Source of the DNA: Armatimonadota bacterium
GTDB lineage: Bacteria > Armatimonadota > Fimbriimonadia > Fimbriimonadales > Fimbriimonadaceae
Direction: 5' to 3'
Assembly (NCBI GenBank): GCA_018268395.1
Contig: JAFDWQ010000009.1
Span: forward strand, 1-64,000
DNA: 64,000 bases
Shown here: in pieces, positions 17,291 through 26,320 of the stretch
Layout: every line of letters begins with the position of its first letter
Position numbering within the stretch: position 1 is the first letter of the stretch
Notes under the pieces: model-generated
Told to the model about the DNA's origin: nothing
What the model saw: only the letters and a program-made list of their open reading frames with translations
Databases searched by the model: none
Position numbers and translations under genes: made by a program

Positions 17291-17480
17291 AGTTTCTCCA
17301 CCGTTGCCGGGTCGGTTTGCTCAGGTTCACAGGCGGCCGGCCTGCTCCGCCGCGACTTTTCAGCCGACGGCCGCGTCTTCTGGATCAAGGGCGCGTCCCT
17401 GGCACCTGCCCCGTGGCTAGGTTGTCCGAGCGCCGGACGCGGCGCGCGGACTTCGGATGATACCCGCACCGAGCCCCTTT
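17291..17480 (-). promoter_or_regulatory. Leader and probable promoter region of the ribosomal operon
   Basis: This 190-base gap carries no convincing gene. TATCAT on the minus strand (17457-17462), just past the macrodomain gene, is a candidate -10, giving a leader of about 160 bases before rpsZ. I see no clear operator structure. Confidence 0.3.
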
Positions 17481-18002
17481 CTAGGCCCGCCGGAACACGT
17501 CCGTCGCCGCCTCGAACTCGTCCTCACGGTACATCGCGAAGACCGCGGCCTCCACCTTGCTGCCGTCGAGGCAGCGGTCCACCGTCCTGATCCCGATTCC
17601 GATCGCCTCCTCGAGCGGATATCCGTAGATGCCCGTCGAGATCCCGCAGAACCCGATGCTGCGGGCGCCGGCTCGTTCGGCAAGGCCGAAACTCGTTCGA
17701 TAGCACGACTCCAGGAGCGCAGCCTCGCCGCTTTCGCCGTCGAGCCAGACCGGTCCGGGGGTGTGGACGACCCACTTCTGTCTCAAACCGAAGCCCGGCG
17801 TCAGGACGGCCTGTCCGGTCTTGCACCCGTGAGGCGCAACCCGCATCAGTTCCTGGACCATCGCCCGGCCGGCAAGTCGGTGGACTTGCCCGTCGATCCC
17901 GCCTCCGCCCCGCATCGAGGTGTTCGCAGCGTTCACCACCGCGTCCACGTCGAGTTCCAACACGGAGCCGCGGACGATCCGGATCCTTGGGTCCCATCCC
18001 AC
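17481..18002 (-). CDS. Macrodomain protein, probable ADP-ribosyl hydrolase
   Basis: A macrodomain of about 173 residues. Motifs include RIVRGSVLELDVDAVVNAAN (ADP-ribose adenine pocket), then MRGGGGIDGQVHRLAG, a glycine-rich loop with the catalytic-type residues of YmdB/MacroD2. ISTGIYGYPLEEA is the second phosphate-binding loop. These proteins remove ADP-ribose from proteins or hydrolyse O-acetyl-ADP-ribose. GTG 18002 is chosen because it starts just before the first strand; GTG 18062 would add 20 residues. No ADP-ribosyltransferase is adjacent, though a candidate lies 20 kb away (37891). Confidence 0.85.
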   Translation of the reverse strand: MGWDPRIRIVRGSVLELDVDAVVNAANTSMRGGGGIDGQVHRLAGRAMVQELMRVAPHGCKTGQAVLTPGFGLRQKWVVHTPGPVWLDGESGEAALLESCYRTSFGLAERAGARSIGFCGISTGIYGYPLEEAIGIGIRTVDRCLDGSKVEAAVFAMYREDEFEAATDVFRRA

Positions 18003-18125
18003 GCTCGAGAGCTTGACGAAACGGGGCCCGTCTCCGCGTAGGACTTTTCGAGCACGTGTCACACGGAGCCCGACATTCGGCAATGGGAGTACGGAACGCG
18101 ACGAGGCGCTCCCTCTGGAAGGATC

Positions 18126-18896
18126 ATGAAACGCACGCTTGTCTTTGCCCTTTTTGCCGCCATCGGAGCAGGAGCCCACGCCCAGGTCATCACCTATACG
18201 GGCGCCGTGGTTTCCGAGAATTTCGACACCCTCTCGAACACGGGGACGGCGAACCCCTGGACGAACGGGACCACCGTGAACGGCTGGTACGCCACCAACG
18301 TCTCCGGCAACTTCACGACCTACCGGGCCGACAACGGCAGCGGGAACGCGGGAGCCCTTTATTCGTTCGGTTCGACCAACAGCAGCGAGCGCGCTCTGGG
18401 ATCGATCTCGTCCGGAACGCCACAGACGATCACCTTCGGCGCCAAGTTCAACAACGCGGCGTCGGGCGCCGTCACGGACTTTACGCTCAGCTACGACGGC
18501 GAGCAATGGCGCAACGGCGGTAACACCGCAGTCCAGAAGCTCGTTTTCGAGTACAGCCTGAACGCCACGGCGATCAACGACGGCCTCGCGACCTGGACGG
18601 CGGTTTCGTCCCTCGACTTCTCTTCGCCCGTGGTCGGTGCGACGGCCGCGCCCGTCGACGGGAACGTCGCAGGCAAGGTCGGTATCAACGGAGCCCTCTT
18701 GGCCACGACCCTGTCCTCGAACTGGCTCGTCGGCAACGACCTTTGGATCCGATGGACGGACGTCAACGACACGGGCAACGACCACGGCCTCGGAATCGAC
18801 AGCGTGCGGTTCACGGCCACGGTGGTCCCGGAACCGTTCAGCCTGCTGGCGTCGCTCGGGGCCGTCGGAGCACTCTTGCGACGGCGCAAACGCTAA
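18126..18896 (+). CDS. PEP-CTERM sorting domain protein
   Basis: A 256-residue exported protein. The signal peptide is MKRTLVFALFAAIGAGAHA. The mature part is rich in Asn, Thr, Ser and Gly, with beta-strand character (ENFDTLSNTGTANPWTNGTT, FTLSYDGEQWRNGGNTAVQK). The C-terminus is a full sorting signal: VVPEPFSLLASLGAVGALLR followed by RRKR. In bacteria with exosortase such proteins are processed and displayed with exopolysaccharide. No exosortase gene is in the window. GGAAGG before ATG is a fair ribosome site. Confidence 0.85.
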   Translation: MKRTLVFALFAAIGAGAHAQVITYTGAVVSENFDTLSNTGTANPWTNGTTVNGWYATNVSGNFTTYRADNGSGNAGALYSFGSTNSSERALGSISSGTPQTITFGAKFNNAASGAVTDFTLSYDGEQWRNGGNTAVQKLVFEYSLNATAINDGLATWTAVSSLDFSSPVVGATAAPVDGNVAGKVGINGALLATTLSSNWLVGNDLWIRWTDVNDTGNDHGLGIDSVRFTATVVPEPFSLLASLGAVGALLRRRKR

Positions 18897-18924
18897 CGAC
18901 GGCTCAAGGACGGCGACAGGGATC

Positions 18925-18946
18925 GGGCGGCCCAGAAGGGTCGCCC
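18925..18946 (+). terminator. Hairpin after the PEP-CTERM gene
   Basis: A 9-bp stem (GGGCGGCCC with GGGTCGCCC, one G-U pair) and an AGAA loop lie 28 bases past the stop. It is followed by GTTCTCGT, a weak T-rich stretch. It separates this gene from gmd. Confidence 0.5.
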
Positions 18947-19003
18947 GTTCTCGTCCCGCCCTCAGGAAAGCCGAGGAAAGCCCGATAATCTTTCCAGGTT
19001 CGA

Positions 19004-20158
19004 ATGAAGCGGGCGTTGATCACAGGTGTCACAGGCCAGGACGGGGCCTACCTCGCCGGGTTCCTGCTCGATAAGGGCTACGAGGTCCATGGGATCAAAC
19101 GCCGGTCGAGCCGGTTCAACACCCAACGGATCGACCATCTGTTCGAGGACGCCCAGGCGGAAGGACGCCCTTTCGTCCTCCATTACGGCGACCTCACCGA
19201 TTCGAGTTCGCTCATCCGCGTCATTCAGCAGACTCAGCCCGACGAGATCTATAACCTCGGGGCCCAGAGCCACGTCAAAGTGAGTTTCGACTCGCCCGAG
19301 TACACGGCCGAGACCGATGCGATCGGAACCCTGAGGCTTCTGGAGGCGGTGCGGATCCTGGGCATGGAGCCGCACGTCCGCTTCTACCAGGCATCGACCA
19401 GCGAACTGTACGGCCTCGTACGTGAGACCCCACAAAGGGAGACCACGCCGTTCTATCCCCGCTCGCCCTATGCCGTCGCCAAGCTCTACGCGTATTGGAC
19501 GACGGTCAACTACCGGGAAGCCTACGGGCTCTTCGCTTCGAACGGCATCTTGTTCAACCACGAGTCGCCGCTCCGGGGCGAGACGTTCGTGACCCGCAAG
19601 ATCACGAGAGCCGTCGCCCGGATCTCTCTGGGACTACAAGACAAGCTTCTCCTTGGGAACCTCGACGCTTTGCGCGATTGGGGGCACGCCCGCGACTACG
19701 TCGAGGCGATGTGGCTGATGCTGCAGCACGAGAAGCCCGACGATTTCGTCGTCGCGACAGGCGGGCAGCACTCTGTCCGTGAGTTCGTCGAAAACTCGTT
19801 CCGGTGCGTCGGCGTCTTCCTGGACTGGGAAGGTGCGGGATCGGGCGAGAGAGGCCGCGACGCCCGGGACGGCCGAGTGTTGGTCGAAGTCGATCCGAAG
19901 TACTATCGTCCGACCGAAGTCGACTCCCTCTTAGGCGACGCGACGAAAGCGCGCCAGGAGTTGGGTTGGACGCCGAAGACCACGTTCGAAGAGCTTGTCG
20001 GCGAAATGGTCGATAGCGACGTTCAAGAAGCGGCTTGGGAAGCGCTCGCGCGCAAGGAAGGGTTTGTCACGCATGCCAGCATTGAGGAACGGCACGAAGG
20101 TCTTCCTGGCCGGACACAAGGGCCTCGTCGGATCGGCGGTCTCTCGCAAGCTGCTTGA
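19004..20158 (+). CDS. gmd: GDP-mannose 4,6-dehydratase
   Basis: A 384-residue cytoplasmic SDR enzyme that turns GDP-mannose into GDP-4-keto-6-deoxymannose. The NADP-binding motif is [20 protein letters not shown], followed by [15 protein letters not shown]. Active-site elements are ASTSELYG and [10 protein letters not shown] (the Y and K of YxxxK). The family length is near 350; here the last 29 residues (after [11 protein letters not shown]) are read through the beginning of fcl and look non-conserved. Together with fcl it makes GDP-L-fucose. Confidence 0.95.
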   Translation: MKRALITGVTGQDGAYLAGFLLDKGYEVHGIKRRSSRFNTQRIDHLFEDAQAEGRPFVLHYGDLTDSSSLIRVIQQTQPDEIYNLGAQSHVKVSFDSPEYTAETDAIGTLRLLEAVRILGMEPHVRFYQASTSELYGLVRETPQRETTPFYPRSPYAVAKLYAYWTTVNYREAYGLFASNGILFNHESPLRGETFVTRKITRAVARISLGLQDKLLLGNLDALRDWGHARDYVEAMWLMLQHEKPDDFVVATGGQHSVREFVENSFRCVGVFLDWEGAGSGERGRDARDGRVLVEVDPKYYRPTEVDSLLGDATKARQELGWTPKTTFEELVGEMVDSDVQEAAWEALARKEGFVTHASIEERHEGLPGRTQGPRRIGGLSQAA

Positions 20159-21020
20159 AGACGGTCGCGCGGACGTGGTCGTCCGTGACCGGTCCGCGCT
20201 CGACCTGACGGACCAGGCCGCGACCTACCGCTTTCTCGAATCGGAGCGACCGGACATCGTCGTCTTGGCCGCCGCCCTCGTGGGGGGGATCAAGGCGAAC
20301 AGCGAGCGGCCGGCGGAGTTCATCGGCGTCAATCTCGCGATCCAGAACAACGTCGTATGGGGCGCCCACCTTGCCGGCGTGCCCAGGTTGCTGTTCCTCG
20401 GCTCGTCCTGCGTCTATCCCCGCGACACGCCCCAGCCGATCCCTGAATCGGCCCTCCTCACCGGACCGCCAGAACCGACGAACGCGCCCTATGCCGTCGC
20501 CAAGATCGCCGGGATCACGCTGTGCCGATCACTCGCCCGGCAGTACGGCCGCGAATACTTCACGGTCATGCCGCCGAACGTCTACGGCCCCGGCGACAAT
20601 TTCGACAGGGAGTCGTCCCACGTCCTCGCGGCGATGGTCCGTCGGTTCCACGAGGCCCTGCCGGACAAGCCCGTCGTCTGCTGGGGGTCCGGTACCCCTC
20701 GCAGGGAGTTCTTGACGTCCGACGACGCCGCGGACGCGTGCCTCTGTTTCCTCGGCCTTGACGACGTGCCGCCGGTGGTGAACATCGGCACGGGAAAGTC
20801 CGTAACGATCCGCGAACTGGCTGAGACGGTCCAGCGTGTCGTCGGTCACTCCGGCGACATCGGATGGGACACGGAGAAACCGGACGGGTTTCCTGAAAAG
20901 ACGAACGACGTGAGCCTCGCCCGTTCGCTGGGATGGGACGCTTCGACGAGCCTGGAGGACGGGATCCGAAGGGCTTACGAGTGGTATCTCGGCAGTCTCT
21001 CGGGAGCCGTCCGGGCCTGA
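20073..21020 (+). CDS. fcl: GDP-L-fucose synthase
   Basis: A 315-residue enzyme (3,5-epimerase/4-reductase) that completes GDP-L-fucose synthesis from the Gmd product using NADPH. Motifs are [27 protein letters not shown] (catalytic Ser and Cys region) and YAVAKIAGI (YxxxK). ATG 20073 gives the usual N-terminus and overlaps gmd by 86 bases. Fucose made here may feed exopolysaccharide or surface glycans. The putative glycosidase downstream could be part of the same surface programme. Confidence 0.95.
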   Translation: MPALRNGTKVFLAGHKGLVGSAVSRKLLEDGRADVVVRDRSALDLTDQAATYRFLESERPDIVVLAAALVGGIKANSERPAEFIGVNLAIQNNVVWGAHLAGVPRLLFLGSSCVYPRDTPQPIPESALLTGPPEPTNAPYAVAKIAGITLCRSLARQYGREYFTVMPPNVYGPGDNFDRESSHVLAAMVRRFHEALPDKPVVCWGSGTPRREFLTSDDAADACLCFLGLDDVPPVVNIGTGKSVTIRELAETVQRVVGHSGDIGWDTEKPDGFPEKTNDVSLARSLGWDASTSLEDGIRRAYEWYLGSLSGAVRA

Positions 21021-21048
21021 TCCAGGGCGGTAACATTCCGCTCGTCCC

Positions 21049-22545
21049 ATGCTCGCCGCACTGCTTCTGTCGACCGTTCAGAACCAAGAGGATCTCCCGA
21101 TGCTGGGGACGAACCTCGCCGGGGTCCAAGACTGGTCGACCCAATGGCCGTTCCTGGACGCTTTCAAGACGGCCAGGGCTTGGATCTCGCAGAAAGACGG
21201 GGCGGAGTGGGGGAAGGGCGGCCCTCTCGAAGTCGGGCCGGACGGCAACGTCAAGCGGCTCGCTCCGGGTCAGTTCGCCGAAACGGTCCTGTTCTCGAAC
21301 GGTAAGAACCCGAAAGGGACGTACACGCTCCTTTGGGACGGAAAGGGCGAGTTCGACACCCACCTCGGAAGCACGTACAAGCTTGATTCAGCGGGCCGGG
21401 CGACGATCGAAAACCCCGGCGACAAAGCGTTGTTCCTCATGCTGAAGAAGGTCGACGAGGACGACCCGCCGCGCAACGTGCGCCTGATGATGCCGGGGTA
21501 CGAAGACTGGATCGAAGAGTCTCCCTTCCACCCCGTGTTCCTTCAGCGGATGTCCCCTTACCGGTCGCTCCGTTTCATGGACTGGCAAGCGACGAACGAC
21601 GCCAAAGGCAGGACGTCGTGGAGCGACCGCGCGAAAACGTCGCTTGCAACCTATACAGGCCCTGGCGGCGTCCCGCTCGAGACGATGATCGACCTTGCCA
21701 ACGCCAAAGCCGCGATCCCGTGGTTCTGCGTGCCGCACGAAGCCGACGACCCCTATGTCGAGGGCATGGCGACGCTGATCAAAGACAGGCTCCGCCCCGA
21801 CCTCAAGATCATCGTCGAGTACTCGAACGAGTGTTGGAACGGGATCTTCCCTCAAGCTCTTTGGTGTGTCGAGCAGGGAAAGAAGGCGTCTTTGGCCGAT
21901 GACGACCGGACGGCCGGGCTCCGCTACTACTCACAGCGTAGTTGCGAGGTCTTCGCGGCGTTCGAAAAAGTCTTCGGCGGGCGGCAACGGCTCGTCCGTG
22001 TCCTGAGCGCCCAGTTCGCCGTCCCATCGACAGGACGCGAAGTGCTGTCTTGGAAGGATGCGGGTCGGAAAGCGGATGCGATCGCCGTCGGCGCGTACTT
22101 CGGTTACGGGGAGGGCGACCCGGCACGCTCGGACGACGTCAAGTCCAAAGGGCTCGACGGCCTCTTCCAAAGGTTGACGGCTGAAATCGAGGGGCCGTAC
22201 ACGTCCAACGCCGACGAATATGCCAAGTTGGCGCTGAACTTCCGGATCCGTTTGCTCGCCTACGAAGGGGGGCAACACTTGGCCGGGCTCGGCCCCGCGC
22301 AAGACGACGCCGCTTTGAACACCCTGTTCGACGACGCCAACAGGAGTCCCAAAATGGAGGCCACGTACCTGCAGGCCCTTAAGCGATGGCGCAAGTCCGG
22401 GGGGTCGCTCTTCATGCACTTCACCGACTGTGCGCCGAACTCGAAGTACGGACGATGGGGCAGCCTCGAGTATCAGGATCAAGACCCGCAGACGAGCTTC
22501 AAGCACCGGGGCCTGATCCAGTTCGGATTGTTCCCGGACCGTTGA
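21049..22545 (+). CDS. Putative secreted glycoside hydrolase (TIM-barrel, clan A-like)
   Basis: A 498-residue protein with a weak N-terminal signal (MLAALLLSTVQNQ). The first 130 residues form a beta-rich domain with LWDGKGEFDTHLGS. A TIM-barrel-like part follows. VEYSNECWNG (N260-E261) looks like the acid/base 'NE' motif of clan A glycosidases, and LLAYEGGQH (E406) like the nucleophile strand. IPWFCVPHEADDPYVEGMAT also fits the barrel. The substrate cannot be told. It lies 28 bases after fcl, so it may be co-expressed with GDP-fucose synthesis. The exact family is not recognised; confidence rests on the two glutamate motifs. Confidence 0.65.
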   Translation: MLAALLLSTVQNQEDLPMLGTNLAGVQDWSTQWPFLDAFKTARAWISQKDGAEWGKGGPLEVGPDGNVKRLAPGQFAETVLFSNGKNPKGTYTLLWDGKGEFDTHLGSTYKLDSAGRATIENPGDKALFLMLKKVDEDDPPRNVRLMMPGYEDWIEESPFHPVFLQRMSPYRSLRFMDWQATNDAKGRTSWSDRAKTSLATYTGPGGVPLETMIDLANAKAAIPWFCVPHEADDPYVEGMATLIKDRLRPDLKIIVEYSNECWNGIFPQALWCVEQGKKASLADDDRTAGLRYYSQRSCEVFAAFEKVFGGRQRLVRVLSAQFAVPSTGREVLSWKDAGRKADAIAVGAYFGYGEGDPARSDDVKSKGLDGLFQRLTAEIEGPYTSNADEYAKLALNFRIRLLAYEGGQHLAGLGPAQDDAALNTLFDDANRSPKMEATYLQALKRWRKSGGSLFMHFTDCAPNSKYGRWGSLEYQDQDPQTSFKHRGLIQFGLFPDR

Positions 22546-22547
22546 AC

Positions 22548-23303
22548 TTAGGAAGCCAGGGCCAGTTCTAGAGACTCGACCAGGCTCGCGGCTAGTTTGA
22601 CCGTGTCTTTCGCCGCGTCCGACTTTGGTGCTCCAACCACGTAGGGTCGTCGCTGACGTGCCGCGTCCGAGACGGCGGCGTCCCTTCGGACGAATCCGGC
22701 GAACGCCAACGGTTTCTTCAAAAAGTCCGTCGTGATCTGACTCAGGATGTCGTAGACCTGCTTCGCTTCAGCGGCATCGGCGGCCATGTTGACGACGACC
22801 CTCACGACAGCGTCCGGCTTGTGCCGGAACAAGGTCTTGACCGTCGCGTAAGCGTCCGTAACGCTCGTGGGTTCGGGAGTGACGACGAGGAGGACTTCGT
22901 CTGCGGCTTTCAGAAACGCCAGCACCCGGTTTTCCAGACCCGCCGCCGTATCGTAGAGGACGACGTCATGGGCCTCTGAAAGACCGGCCACCTGCTCGAA
23001 GAACATCGCCAGCCGCTTTGGGCCGGACCGCATCAAAGTCGGGACGCCGGACCCCCCGGCGACGAATCCGACGCCGCCTGGGCCCGTCGCGACGACGTCC
23101 TTTAACCCTTTCTCTTCAGCGACGACGTGCTGGAGCGAGAATTCGGCTCGCGTCCCGAGGACGACCTCCAGGTTCGCCAGCGCAAGGTCGGCGTCAAAAA
23201 TGACAGGGCGGTAGCCCATTTTCGCAAGGGCGACCCCGACGTTGGCAGAGAGGCTGGACTTGCCCACGCCGCCCTTTCCACTGGTCACAGCAATGGTCTT
23301 CAT
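22548..23303 (-). CDS. MinD/FlhG-like ParA-family ATPase
   Basis: A 251-residue P-loop ATPase. It begins with the deviant Walker A of the family (VTSGKGGVGKSSLSANVGVA), followed by VIFDADLALANLEVVLG, and DVVLYDTAAGLENRVLAFLK as Walker B/switch II. The C-terminal end lacks a clear amphipathic membrane helix, so it resembles FlhG/YlxH or pilus-positioning ATPases more than MinD. It starts 4 bases after the MshEN gene ends, so the two form an operon and probably act together, perhaps to place pili or another polar machine. Confidence 0.85.
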   Translation of the reverse strand: MKTIAVTSGKGGVGKSSLSANVGVALAKMGYRPVIFDADLALANLEVVLGTRAEFSLQHVVAEEKGLKDVVATGPGGVGFVAGGSGVPTLMRSGPKRLAMFFEQVAGLSEAHDVVLYDTAAGLENRVLAFLKAADEVLLVVTPEPTSVTDAYATVKTLFRHKPDAVVRVVVNMAADAAEAKQVYDILSQITTDFLKKPLAFAGFVRRDAAVSDAARQRRPYVVGAPKSDAAKDTVKLAASLVESLELALAS

Positions 23304-23307
23304 GGAT

Positions 23308-23895
23308 TTAAGCTCCGGCTCCTTGCATCGAACCCAGCGCGGCGAGGAGCGCGAAGGTGTCCTCCTGCTTGTCGATCTTCATCTTCCTTTTGACACCCAC
23401 GCGCTTGTTCTCGATCGGTCGTGGTTTCTGATCGGGAGCAAGGCTCTTGCGCCTTTTGGCCGGATTGAGCCCGTAAGCGTTCGAGATCGCGTCGAACAGC
23501 GGGCTCGGCGGAGCAAGGGCGAATTCGACAGGGCGGCCCGCCATCCGGAACAGCGAGTCGGTCATGGGGATGTCGAGGGGGTCGGCGATGATGCAGTAAA
23601 AGCGGTCGTCGGTCACCTTCATGGGCAGGACCAGCCCGGACAAGGCGGTGATGCTCGGCACGAGCTCCAAGGCTTCCTTCTCGGGTTCAGCGTGCGTAAG
23701 GTCGGCCAAACGGTAGCCGTATTGGTCGGCCAGGCATTGCGTGACCTGTTCTTCAGAAACGAACCCAAGGGCCGTGAGGATCTCTCCGAACCTCAATGTC
23801 GACCCCATTTTCGTCTTCATGGCGACGTCGAGCTGATCTGGAGTGATCAGTCCCGCGTCGAGGAGCATCTCGCCGATGCGCTTGTACTGGACCAT
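23308..23895 (-). CDS. Free-standing MshEN (T2SSE N-terminal) domain protein
   Basis: A 195-residue protein. Residues 1-140 match the N-terminal domain of type IV pilus/secretion ATPases: RIGEMLLDAGLITPDQLDVA, then RFGEILTALGFVSEEQVTQC, and PLDIPMTDSLFRMAGRPVEF. The 'R.GE.L...G.l...ql..al' repeats are the c-di-GMP-binding MshEN pattern. No ATPase domain follows; the C-terminus is a basic tail (KRRKSLAPDQKPRPIENKRV then GVKRKMKIDK). It pairs with the MinD-like gene. It may sense c-di-GMP and signal to that ATPase or to a pilus motor, which is inference. Confidence 0.75.
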   Translation of the reverse strand: MVQYKRIGEMLLDAGLITPDQLDVAMKTKMGSTLRFGEILTALGFVSEEQVTQCLADQYGYRLADLTHAEPEKEALELVPSITALSGLVLPMKVTDDRFYCIIADPLDIPMTDSLFRMAGRPVEFALAPPSPLFDAISNAYGLNPAKRRKSLAPDQKPRPIENKRVGVKRKMKIDKQEDTFALLAALGSMQGAGA

Positions 23896-23975
23896 GCGAA
23901 TCCTCGGGCCCCGGAGCCCTGCTGTTGTTATCGGCTGGAGCCGGGACCTCCTGCAGACCGGTTCGGGCCCTTGAG

Positions 23976-23981
23976 TAGCCT
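23976..23981 (+). promoter_or_regulatory. -10-like TAGCCT, leaderless start of aldehyde dehydrogenase
   Basis: TAGCCT fits TANNNT and ends 7 bases before the ATG at 23989. No ribosome binding site lies between them. Confidence 0.4.
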
Positions 23982-23988
23982 CGCCGCC

Positions 23989-25404
23989 ATGAGACTGGCA
24001 GCTTGGATCGGTTCGGAGCAAGTGAGGTCGGCCGACGACGCCTGGATCCCCTCGATCGACCCGTCACATCCGGAAACGACCGTCGCCGAAGTCCCGGTCG
24101 GCGGCCCCGCCGATGTCGACCGGGCCGTCGCCGCCGCGTCCGATGCCTTTTCGTCCTGGAAGGGTCTGTCGGGCCCGGCCCGGTCCGAAGCGCTCTTCGC
24201 TTGGGCCGACCGGATCAAAGCTCGGCAGGACGAACTGGCGCTGGCCATCGCCCGAGAAGTCGGAAAGCCGATCGGCGAGGCTCGAGGCGAAGTCGGCAGG
24301 TGTGTCGCGATCCTGCGGTACTACGCTGGTGAAGCCGTCCGACCGATGGGCGAAGTCGTCCCTGCGCAAACGGCCGGACCCCTGCAGTACTCGCTCAGGA
24401 TCCCCATGGGAGTCGTCGGGTTGATCACTCCGTGGAACTTTCCCTTGGCGATCCCGCTCTGGAAAGCCGCACCGGCGTTGTCCATGGGGAACACGGTCGT
24501 CCTCAAGCCGTCCGAAATGTCGGGATTCTGTGCGTCCCTATTGGCAGAGACGTCGGCGGGCCTCCTGGCCGGGGTCTTCAACGTCGTCCATGGAACGGGG
24601 GCCGCTGCGGGAAAAGCCCTCGTCGGGCACGCGGACGTCCGGGCCGTCAGCTTCACGGGTTCGGTCGCCACGGGCATGGCCGTCCAGACCGCGTGTGCGG
24701 TCAGGAACGCGAAGTGTCAAGCGGAGATGGGCGGGAAGAACGCGGCCGTGGTCCTCGCCGACGCCGACCTCGACCGCGCCGCGGGCCTCGTGGCTGCCGG
24801 CGCGATGCGGTACGCCGGACAAAAGTGTACGGCGACGAGCCGCGTCATCGTGGTCGAGCAGGTGTTCAGCGCGTTCCTCGAGAAGCTCGTCCAACAGGTC
24901 GATGCCCTTCAGGTCGGCCCTGTCTCCGAAGCCACCACTGCTCTAGGCCCGGTGATCGATGAGGCGGCCCGCGACCGATTGGCCGCCGTCCTTCGCGATC
25001 CTCAGGGCGACGTCGTCTACCGGTCGAAGCAGTCTGGGGACGGCTTCTACGTCCCTCCCACCATTATCGGACCGGTCGAGAGCGGTTCGTCCCTGGCGCA
25101 GGACGAACTCTTCGGGCCCGTATTGACACTCTTGTCGGCCCGCGACGCGGACCACGCCGTCGAGATCGCGAACGCGACCCGGTTCGGGCTATCGACCGCC
25201 GTCTACACGGACAGTGTTGCGGGTGCGGTGGCCTATATCGACAAGGTCGAAGCGGGTCTCGTCAGGGTCAACGGGGATACGACAGGGGTCGATCCGCACG
25301 CGCCTTTCGGCGGGACGAAAGCGTCCAGCACGGGGACGCGCGAGCAGGGAACGGTCGCGAAGGACTTCTACACCGAGTGGAAGACCGTTCAGATCAATCC
25401 GTGA
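23989..25404 (+). CDS. Aldehyde dehydrogenase, probable 2-oxoglutarate semialdehyde dehydrogenase
   Basis: A 471-residue NAD(P)-dependent dehydrogenase. Motifs are ITPWNFPLAIPLWKAAPAL, SFTGSVATG, the general base Glu246 (CQAEMGGKNAAVV) and the nucleophile Cys280 (YAGQKCTATSR). Related enzymes oxidise 2-oxoglutarate semialdehyde (2,5-dioxopentanoate) to 2-oxoglutarate. That substrate is inferred from context: the gene converges on three genes for the earlier steps of 4-hydroxyproline breakdown, with only four bases between the ends. The start ATG 23989 is chosen over a long in-frame extension. Confidence 0.88.
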   Translation: MRLAAWIGSEQVRSADDAWIPSIDPSHPETTVAEVPVGGPADVDRAVAAASDAFSSWKGLSGPARSEALFAWADRIKARQDELALAIAREVGKPIGEARGEVGRCVAILRYYAGEAVRPMGEVVPAQTAGPLQYSLRIPMGVVGLITPWNFPLAIPLWKAAPALSMGNTVVLKPSEMSGFCASLLAETSAGLLAGVFNVVHGTGAAAGKALVGHADVRAVSFTGSVATGMAVQTACAVRNAKCQAEMGGKNAAVVLADADLDRAAGLVAAGAMRYAGQKCTATSRVIVVEQVFSAFLEKLVQQVDALQVGPVSEATTALGPVIDEAARDRLAAVLRDPQGDVVYRSKQSGDGFYVPPTIIGPVESGSSLAQDELFGPVLTLLSARDADHAVEIANATRFGLSTAVYTDSVAGAVAYIDKVEAGLVRVNGDTTGVDPHAPFGGTKASSTGTREQGTVAKDFYTEWKTVQINP

Positions 25405-25408
25405 CCGC

Positions 25409-26308
25409 TTACGTCCCTGGACGAACTTTCAGCGAAGCGTGGATGACCGCCAGGGCTTCGTCCCGTTCGGTGCCGCTCAGAGGCAACCGTGGCGGTCGCA
25501 CCCGCTCAGAGCCCATTCCGACCTCTTGCTGGACGAGCTTGATGAGCTGCACGAACTTCGGCACGGTGTCGAGTCGGAGCAGGGGCAAGAACCACTTGTA
25601 GAGGTCGAACGCGAGGCCGTGCTCCTTTCGCCGGCACAGTTCGAACAACTCGACGGATTCCCGTGGCATCGCGTTGACCAAGCCCGCGATCCATCCGACG
25701 GCCCCGACGGCCATGCCTTCGACGATCGCATCGTCTACGCCGACGAACAACGCCAACTTGTCCCCGAGGACTTCGCGGAGCCCGGTGATCCGGCGGACGT
25801 CCGTACTGGACTCCTTGACGGCGTGAAGGTTGACGTGCCGGTCGGCAAGCTCCTTGGTCTGAACTGCGGTCACGTCCGTCCCGTAGGCGACCGGGTTGTT
25901 GTACAGCATGCAGGACAAGGACGTCGCCGCGATGACCGAAGAGAAGTGGTGTCGGGTTTCGTCCCAAGTACCCCGGTAGACGTACGGCGGGAGCACCATG
26001 AGCCCGGAACAACCGAGGGACTCGGCGTCTTGCGCCAGGGCCACCGCTTCCGACGTACTGAGCGAGGAGACGCCGGCAACGACCGGAATCCTGCCTCCTA
26101 CGGCCTCGATGCAGGTCTTCAAAACGGCCCTTTTCTCATCGTCGGCGAGCGTGGCCGCCTCGCCGAGCGAGCCCAAGGCGACGATGCCTTTACAGCCGTG
26201 ATCGGCGAGCCACGAGACGTGCCGGGCCAAGAACGCGTGGTCGACCTGCAGGCCGTCGTCGAACGGCGTCGTGACCGCGGGCATCACGCCCTTCCAAACC
26301 ATGTCCAT
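25409..26308 (-). CDS. DHDPS-family aldolase/lyase, probable pyrroline-4-hydroxy-2-carboxylate deaminase
   Basis: A 299-residue TIM-barrel Schiff-base enzyme of the dihydrodipicolinate synthase/N-acetylneuraminate lyase family. It starts MVWKGVMPAVTTPF; GSLGEAATL is the substrate loop, and the catalytic pair is Tyr136 (CMLYNNP) and Lys165 (HAVKESS). In 4-hydroxyproline breakdown this family deaminates and dehydrates 1-pyrroline-4-hydroxy-2-carboxylate to 2-oxoglutarate semialdehyde. The neighbours (epimerase, flavin oxidase and aldehyde dehydrogenase) support that role strongly. It starts 12 bases after the oxidase ends. Confidence 0.85.
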   Translation of the reverse strand: MDMVWKGVMPAVTTPFDDGLQVDHAFLARHVSWLADHGCKGIVALGSLGEAATLADDEKRAVLKTCIEAVGGRIPVVAGVSSLSTSEAVALAQDAESLGCSGLMVLPPYVYRGTWDETRHHFSSVIAATSLSCMLYNNPVAYGTDVTAVQTKELADRHVNLHAVKESSTDVRRITGLREVLGDKLALFVGVDDAIVEGMAVGAVGWIAGLVNAMPRESVELFELCRRKEHGLAFDLYKWFLPLLRLDTVPKFVQLIKLVQQEVGMGSERVRPPRLPLSGTERDEALAVIHASLKVRPGT

Positions 26309-26320
26309 CCGGCGCGTGTT

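Noticed and set aside
18003-18785. Long N-terminal extension of the macrodomain frame
   Set aside because: The upstream part is antisense to the PEP-CTERM gene and is Arg/Val-rich without domain character.
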